Shown: one piece after another, positions 7,344 through 9,825 of the stretch
Layout of the letters: each line of letters opens with the position of its first letter
How positions within the stretch are numbered: position 1 is the first letter of the stretch
NCBI GenBank assembly: GCA_030641085.1
Contig: DAOWIC010000264.1
Coordinates: 1 to 9,825 of the forward strand
Direction: 5' to 3'
Length of the DNA stretch: 9,825 nt
From: Calditrichota bacterium
GTDB lineage: Bacteria > Zixibacteria > MSB-5A5 > GN15 > FEB-12
Program-made: the position numbers and the translations under genes
The notes under the pieces: generated by a model
What the model saw: the letters and a program-made list of their open reading frames with translations, nothing else
What the model was told of the DNA's origin: nothing
Database searches by the model: none

Positions 7344-8189
7344 GTGCTGAAATTCATTGAGACTTTGCGACTTATCCGGGTTGTCAACTGCCTGTTGACG
7401 ATGGTGGGTGTTGGCGTCGGAGCGCGCCTGACCTGGTTTACGCCGGAATACTACGCGCCGATCATGGCCGCCTGGGCCGCGTTTTTTGTCTGCGCCGCCG
7501 GCAATGTTGTCAACGATCTGATGGATATAGAAATCGACCGGATCAATAACCCCGGGCGCGTGTTGGTCAAGGGTACCCTCACCCCCCGTTATGCCCGGGC
7601 GCTGGCGATTGTCCTCAATGTTGTCGGACTTGCCCTGGCGTTTATGGTCAGCCTCGAAGTTGGCGCGGTGGCATTGCTGGTAAGCCTGCTCTTGTTATTT
7701 TACAACCTGCGGGCCAAGAAAATTCCGGTGATCGGAAATCTGATAATCGCTCTCCTGGCCGGAATGACCTTTATCACCGGCGGAATGGCGGTCAACCTCG
7801 ATCTGGCTTTTGTCATTCCGGGACCGCTGGTGGCGGCGATCTTCGCTTTCCTGTTTCACCTTGTACGCGAGATTATCAAAGACATTCAGGATATCGACGG
7901 CGACCGTCAGGCGGGCGTGACAACCGTGCCACAGCTTATCGGTGTTCAGCGGAGCCTGCTATTGTCGCTGATTATCTTCTTTCTGCTGGTGCTTTTTACT
8001 CTGCTGCCGATCTTTATGGGCTGGTTCGGGCCGGTGTATAAAATAATCACGGTCTACATTATTGATTTGCCTCTGCTCGCCTTTTTGATATTTTTGTGGG
8101 GAAATCCCAGCTCGGGCATGCTCAGGTTCGGTTCGATGTGGTTAAAAGTCGGTATGGCGCTGGGGGTTGTAGCTCTGGCGCTGGCCTGA
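7344..8189 (+). CDS. UbiA-family prenyltransferase, DGGGP synthase-like
   Basis: This 281-residue integral membrane protein starts at GTG. UbiA enzymes transfer a polyprenyl chain from its diphosphate to an acceptor. The first Asp-rich motif is NDLMDIEIDRINNPGR at 57-72 and the second is REIIKDIQDIDGD at 175-187; both bind Mg2+ and diphosphate. YNLRAKK (120-126) is another family landmark. About eight or nine hydrophobic segments span the rest. The REIIKDI-D-GD form and the RVVNC N-terminus most resemble (S)-2,3-di-O-geranylgeranylglyceryl phosphate synthase, the enzyme adding the second ether-linked chain in archaeal lipids. Homologues are frequent in FCB bacteria, where the substrate is usually untested; a quinone or other acceptor remains possible. 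No partner prenyl or quinone gene is in the window. The GTG is chosen because no ATG lies upstream in frame after 7305, and the next Met (residue 20) would remove the conserved first helix. No Shine-Dalgarno sequence precedes it. Confidence 0.88.
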   Translation: MLKFIETLRLIRVVNCLLTMVGVGVGARLTWFTPEYYAPIMAAWAAFFVCAAGNVVNDLMDIEIDRINNPGRVLVKGTLTPRYARALAIVLNVVGLALAFMVSLEVGAVALLVSLLLLFYNLRAKKIPVIGNLIIALLAGMTFITGGMAVNLDLAFVIPGPLVAAIFAFLFHLVREIIKDIQDIDGDRQAGVTTVPQLIGVQRSLLLSLIIFFLLVLFTLLPIFMGWFGPVYKIITVYIIDLPLLAFLIFLWGNPSSGMLRFGSMWLKVGMALGVVALALA

Positions 8190-8309
8190 AAAATTTACTG
8201 AAACGTTTTCTTCAATGCGAAGTATAAAATGACCTGAGGGCCGGGGCACAGCGATCTCATCCGGAGAACATTTTTTGAACGATCCGGCCGCAAGGACATC
8301 GAATGAACT
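8190..8309 (+). promoter_or_regulatory. Intergenic region, possible promoter and structured leader before the BatD-like gene
   Basis: This is the longest gap in the window, at 120 bases. TATAAA at 8223-8228 could be a -10, but the best -35 at a usable distance (TGAAAC, 8199-8204) is poor. GGCCGG (8239-8244) and CCGGCC (8284-8289) form a perfect 6-base inverted repeat with a 39-base loop, and CCGGA (8261-8265) can pair alternatively with TCCGG (8283-8287). No run of T follows either stem, so a classical terminator is not supported. The change of gene theme here (prenyltransferase to MoxR module) makes a promoter likely, but its exact position is uncertain. Confidence 0.3.
8292..8296 (+). promoter_or_regulatory. 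Shine-Dalgarno AAGGA with unusual spacing
   Basis: AAGGA lies 13 bases before the ATG at 8310 that gives the signal peptide, but only 6 bases before another ATG at 8303. That earlier ATG opens a five-codon frame (MNYDC, stop at 8318-8320) overlapping the true gene start in another frame. It is the only purine-rich element before this gene. Confidence 0.4.
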
Positions 8310-9182
8310 ATGATTGCTAAAAAAGCTCGAACACTATTACCACTGCTGATTTTCCTGCTCGTTCCGATAGCGTTGGCGCAAGCCGACGGCATCTCGGTTT
8401 CGCAATCGCTCGACCGTTCCAGTCTCGCCTATACCGACAGCGCTATCTTTGAAATAACGGTCCAGTGGGATGGCCCGCAGAGCGCCTATCTTTTCAAGGG
8501 GTCCCTCAATCCCGATATCGAACGCCTGAAACCGCGCGGGTTCAATTCATCGATCAAGAGCCAGGTGGTCGGCGGCCGCGAGATTACAACCAGGAAATAT
8601 ACCTATACGCTGGTGCCGGTGACCTCTGGTCTGGCGCAGATTCATCCGGTCACAATCAGTTATATCACCTGGCCGGACAGCCTTCCGGGCGAGCTTGTTA
8701 CCGAGGCGATGACCCTCAGTATCGAGCCGCCACGTGCGGCCGAAGTGGACGATGGAGGCATTTCGTGGCAATGGGTTGTCCTGGCGGTCGTTATAATCGC
8801 CGCCGTCAACGCCGCAGTGATTATCGTCAGGCGCCGTCTCCGTCGAGCACCGGAACCGGAGTTGTCGCATGAACAGCGATTTCTCGTAGAATTGGACAGA
8901 CTGAAACTAGACGCGGGCGCAGATTTGAAGAAATTTCAGACCGGCCTGTACCGAATCCTGAACGACTGGCTGGCAGCGAAATACAATGTCGATCTGTCGA
9001 CAAAAAACGATGAGGAATTCACGCCTGCCCTTGTTGCCTGTGGCTTGAGCGAAAGCCGGGCGGAGAAGCTCGCGGGCTGGCTGATAAAGGCGCAGAAAGA
9101 CAAATATGGTCCGATTGCCGCCGGGCCCGGCGACACTATCAGGCTTGAAGCCGAAGTAAGACACTTTTTTGAAAATATCTGA
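8310..9182 (+). CDS. BatD-like membrane protein of a MoxR module
   Basis: This 290-residue protein has a Sec signal peptide at 1-25 (hydrophobic 9-23, cleavage after AQA or nearby). A periplasmic beta-sandwich-like region at 27-140 has the BatD-type pattern: SVSQSLDRSSLAYTDSAIFEITV, then Y.F.G..., then TTRKYTYTLVPVTSGLAQIHPVTISY. One transmembrane helix lies at about 153-173, followed by basic residues (RRRLRR), so the C-terminal 115 residues are cytoplasmic. That part is helical (LDRLKLDAGADLKKFQ, then LYRILNDWLAAKY) and resembles the cytoplasmic tail of BatD/DUF4381 proteins. In known clusters these proteins accompany MoxR ATPases and VWA-domain proteins in stress tolerance or metalloprotein maturation; the exact role is unproven. 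It has one Ig-like domain and is about half the length of classical BatD. The MoxR ATPase gene starts 25 bases downstream, supporting the assignment. Confidence 0.75.
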   Translation: MIAKKARTLLPLLIFLLVPIALAQADGISVSQSLDRSSLAYTDSAIFEITVQWDGPQSAYLFKGSLNPDIERLKPRGFNSSIKSQVVGGREITTRKYTYTLVPVTSGLAQIHPVTISYITWPDSLPGELVTEAMTLSIEPPRAAEVDDGGISWQWVVLAVVIIAAVNAAVIIVRRRLRRAPEPELSHEQRFLVELDRLKLDAGADLKKFQTGLYRILNDWLAAKYNVDLSTKNDEEFTPALVACGLSESRAEKLAGWLIKAQKDKYGPIAAGPGDTIRLEAEVRHFFENI

Positions 9183-9197
9183 TTTGAACGATAATTC

Positions 9198-9203
9198 TGG
9201 AGG
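9198..9203 (+). promoter_or_regulatory. Strong Shine-Dalgarno site for the MoxR gene
   Basis: TGGAGG is followed by four bases (CTAA) and then the ATG at 9208. It is the strongest ribosome binding site in the window; the envelope operon genes have weak or no such sites. It fixes the start of the ATPase gene. Confidence 0.75.
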
Positions 9204-9207
9204 CTAA

Positions 9208-9825
9208 ATGGATACCGATATTCAACAGATTCAGTCCCGCGTGGAAAAGGAGTCCTCGTTTGTCGAGCGCCTGACCGGACAGATCAGCGAGGTGATTGTC
9301 GGGCAGAAATACCTGATCGACCGCCTGCTGATGGGTCTGCTGGCCGACGGGCACATCCTGATCGAGGGTGTCCCCGGACTGGCCAAGACGCTCTCGGTGA
9401 AGACACTTTCCGACGCGCTTGAGGCGAAGTTTCAGCGGTTGCAGTTCACACCCGATCTGCTTCCGGCCGACCTGATCGGCACCATGATCTACAACCCGCA
9501 GTCGGCTCAATTCTCGGTCAAGAAGGGACCGATCTTCGCCAACATCATCCTCGCGGATGAAATCAACCGCGCTCCCGCCAAAGTTCAGTCGGCCCTGCTT
9601 GAAGCGATGCAGGAGCGGCAGGTGACTATCGGCGAGGAAACGTTCAAACTCGACCCGCCATTTCTGGTCATGGCGACGCAGAACCCGATCGAGCAGGAAG
9701 GCACCTACTCTCTTCCCGAGGCGCAGCTCGACCGGTTCATGTTCATGATCAAGATCGACTACCCGAAGCACGATGAAGAGATCGAGATCCTCCGCCGCAC
9801 CACCGGCACCTACTCCCCGGCGCTG
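9208..9825 (+). CDS. moxR: MoxR-family AAA+ ATPase, 3'-truncated by the window edge
   Basis: The first 206 codons are present and open to the last base. MoxR proteins are AAA+ ATPases thought to act as chaperones that load cofactors or remodel partners, usually with VWA-domain proteins. Visible motifs in order are VIVGQ (29-33), Walker A GVPGLAKT (54-61), LQFTPDLLPADLIG (78-91), Walker B IILADE (113-118) followed by INRAPAKVQSALLEAMQE, sensor 1 MATQNP (155-160), and EGTYSLPEAQLDRF (164-177) with the arginine expected to act across subunits. All catalytic residues are intact. MoxR proteins are usually 310-340 residues, so about the last third (sensor 2 and lid) lies outside the window. The gene follows the BatD-like gene by 25 bases, with its own strong ribosome binding site. 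DUF58 and VWA-protein genes are expected next. The start is well defined. Confidence 0.96.
   Translation, partial: MDTDIQQIQSRVEKESSFVERLTGQISEVIVGQKYLIDRLLMGLLADGHILIEGVPGLAKTLSVKTLSDALEAKFQRLQFTPDLLPADLIGTMIYNPQSAQFSVKKGPIFANIILADEINRAPAKVQSALLEAMQERQVTIGEETFKLDPPFLVMATQNPIEQEGTYSLPEAQLDRFMFMIKIDYPKHDEEIEILRRTTGTYSPAL

Noticed and set aside
8239..8289. Inverted repeat after the prenyltransferase gene as a rho-independent terminator
   Set aside because: The stem is only 6 bases with a 39-base loop and is not followed by a T tract; the run of six T lies inside the loop.
9139..9771. 210-codon open frame on the - strand at the right end
   Set aside because: It is opposite the MoxR ATPase, whose Walker A, Walker B and sensor motifs are all intact on the + strand.

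Overview
The window reads as an ordinary chromosomal segment of a Gram-negative (diderm) bacterium, moderately GC-rich by eye. All eight genes are on the + strand. The outer-membrane protein types (a large barrel with SprA-like segments, small DUF5683-like membrane proteins, an NHL-propeller lipoprotein) and an archaeal-type (DGGGP synthase-like) UbiA prenyltransferase point to the FCB superphylum. A candidate lineage such as Zixibacteria is a plausible source, but this is inference from protein style and not from a marker gene. I see no tRNA, rRNA, insertion sequence, CRISPR array or phage gene.

Region 1 (1-7305) is a compact run of five genes separated by 2 to 9 bases, almost certainly one operon whose promoter lies upstream of the window. 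It encodes two related small membrane proteins in tandem (the first cut by the window edge), a six-bladed NHL beta-propeller lipoprotein, a 1087-residue secreted protein that is probably a large outer-membrane beta-barrel, and a 541-residue Omp85-family barrel with about three POTRA domains, close in size and layout to TamA. Every product is predicted to be in the envelope. An Omp85 factor encoded two bases after a large barrel suggests that it helps insert that barrel, with the lipoprotein as a possible periplasmic-side partner.

Region 2 (7306-8309) holds one UbiA-family membrane prenyltransferase. It has its own candidate sigma-70 promoter, spaced so that the predicted transcription start falls on the GTG start codon. 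The mRNA may therefore be leaderless. A 120-base gap follows, with a candidate -10 element and a small inverted repeat.

Region 3 (8310-9825) begins a MoxR/Bat-type module: a short BatD-like single-pass membrane protein, then the first 206 codons of a MoxR AAA+ ATPase cut by the right window edge. By family precedent, DUF58 and VWA-domain (BatA/BatB-like) genes should follow to the right.

The most interesting points are the five-gene envelope operon as a possible undescribed outer-membrane assembly or surface system, the domain duplication inside the large barrel protein, the archaeal-lipid-like prenyltransferase, and its apparently leaderless promoter.
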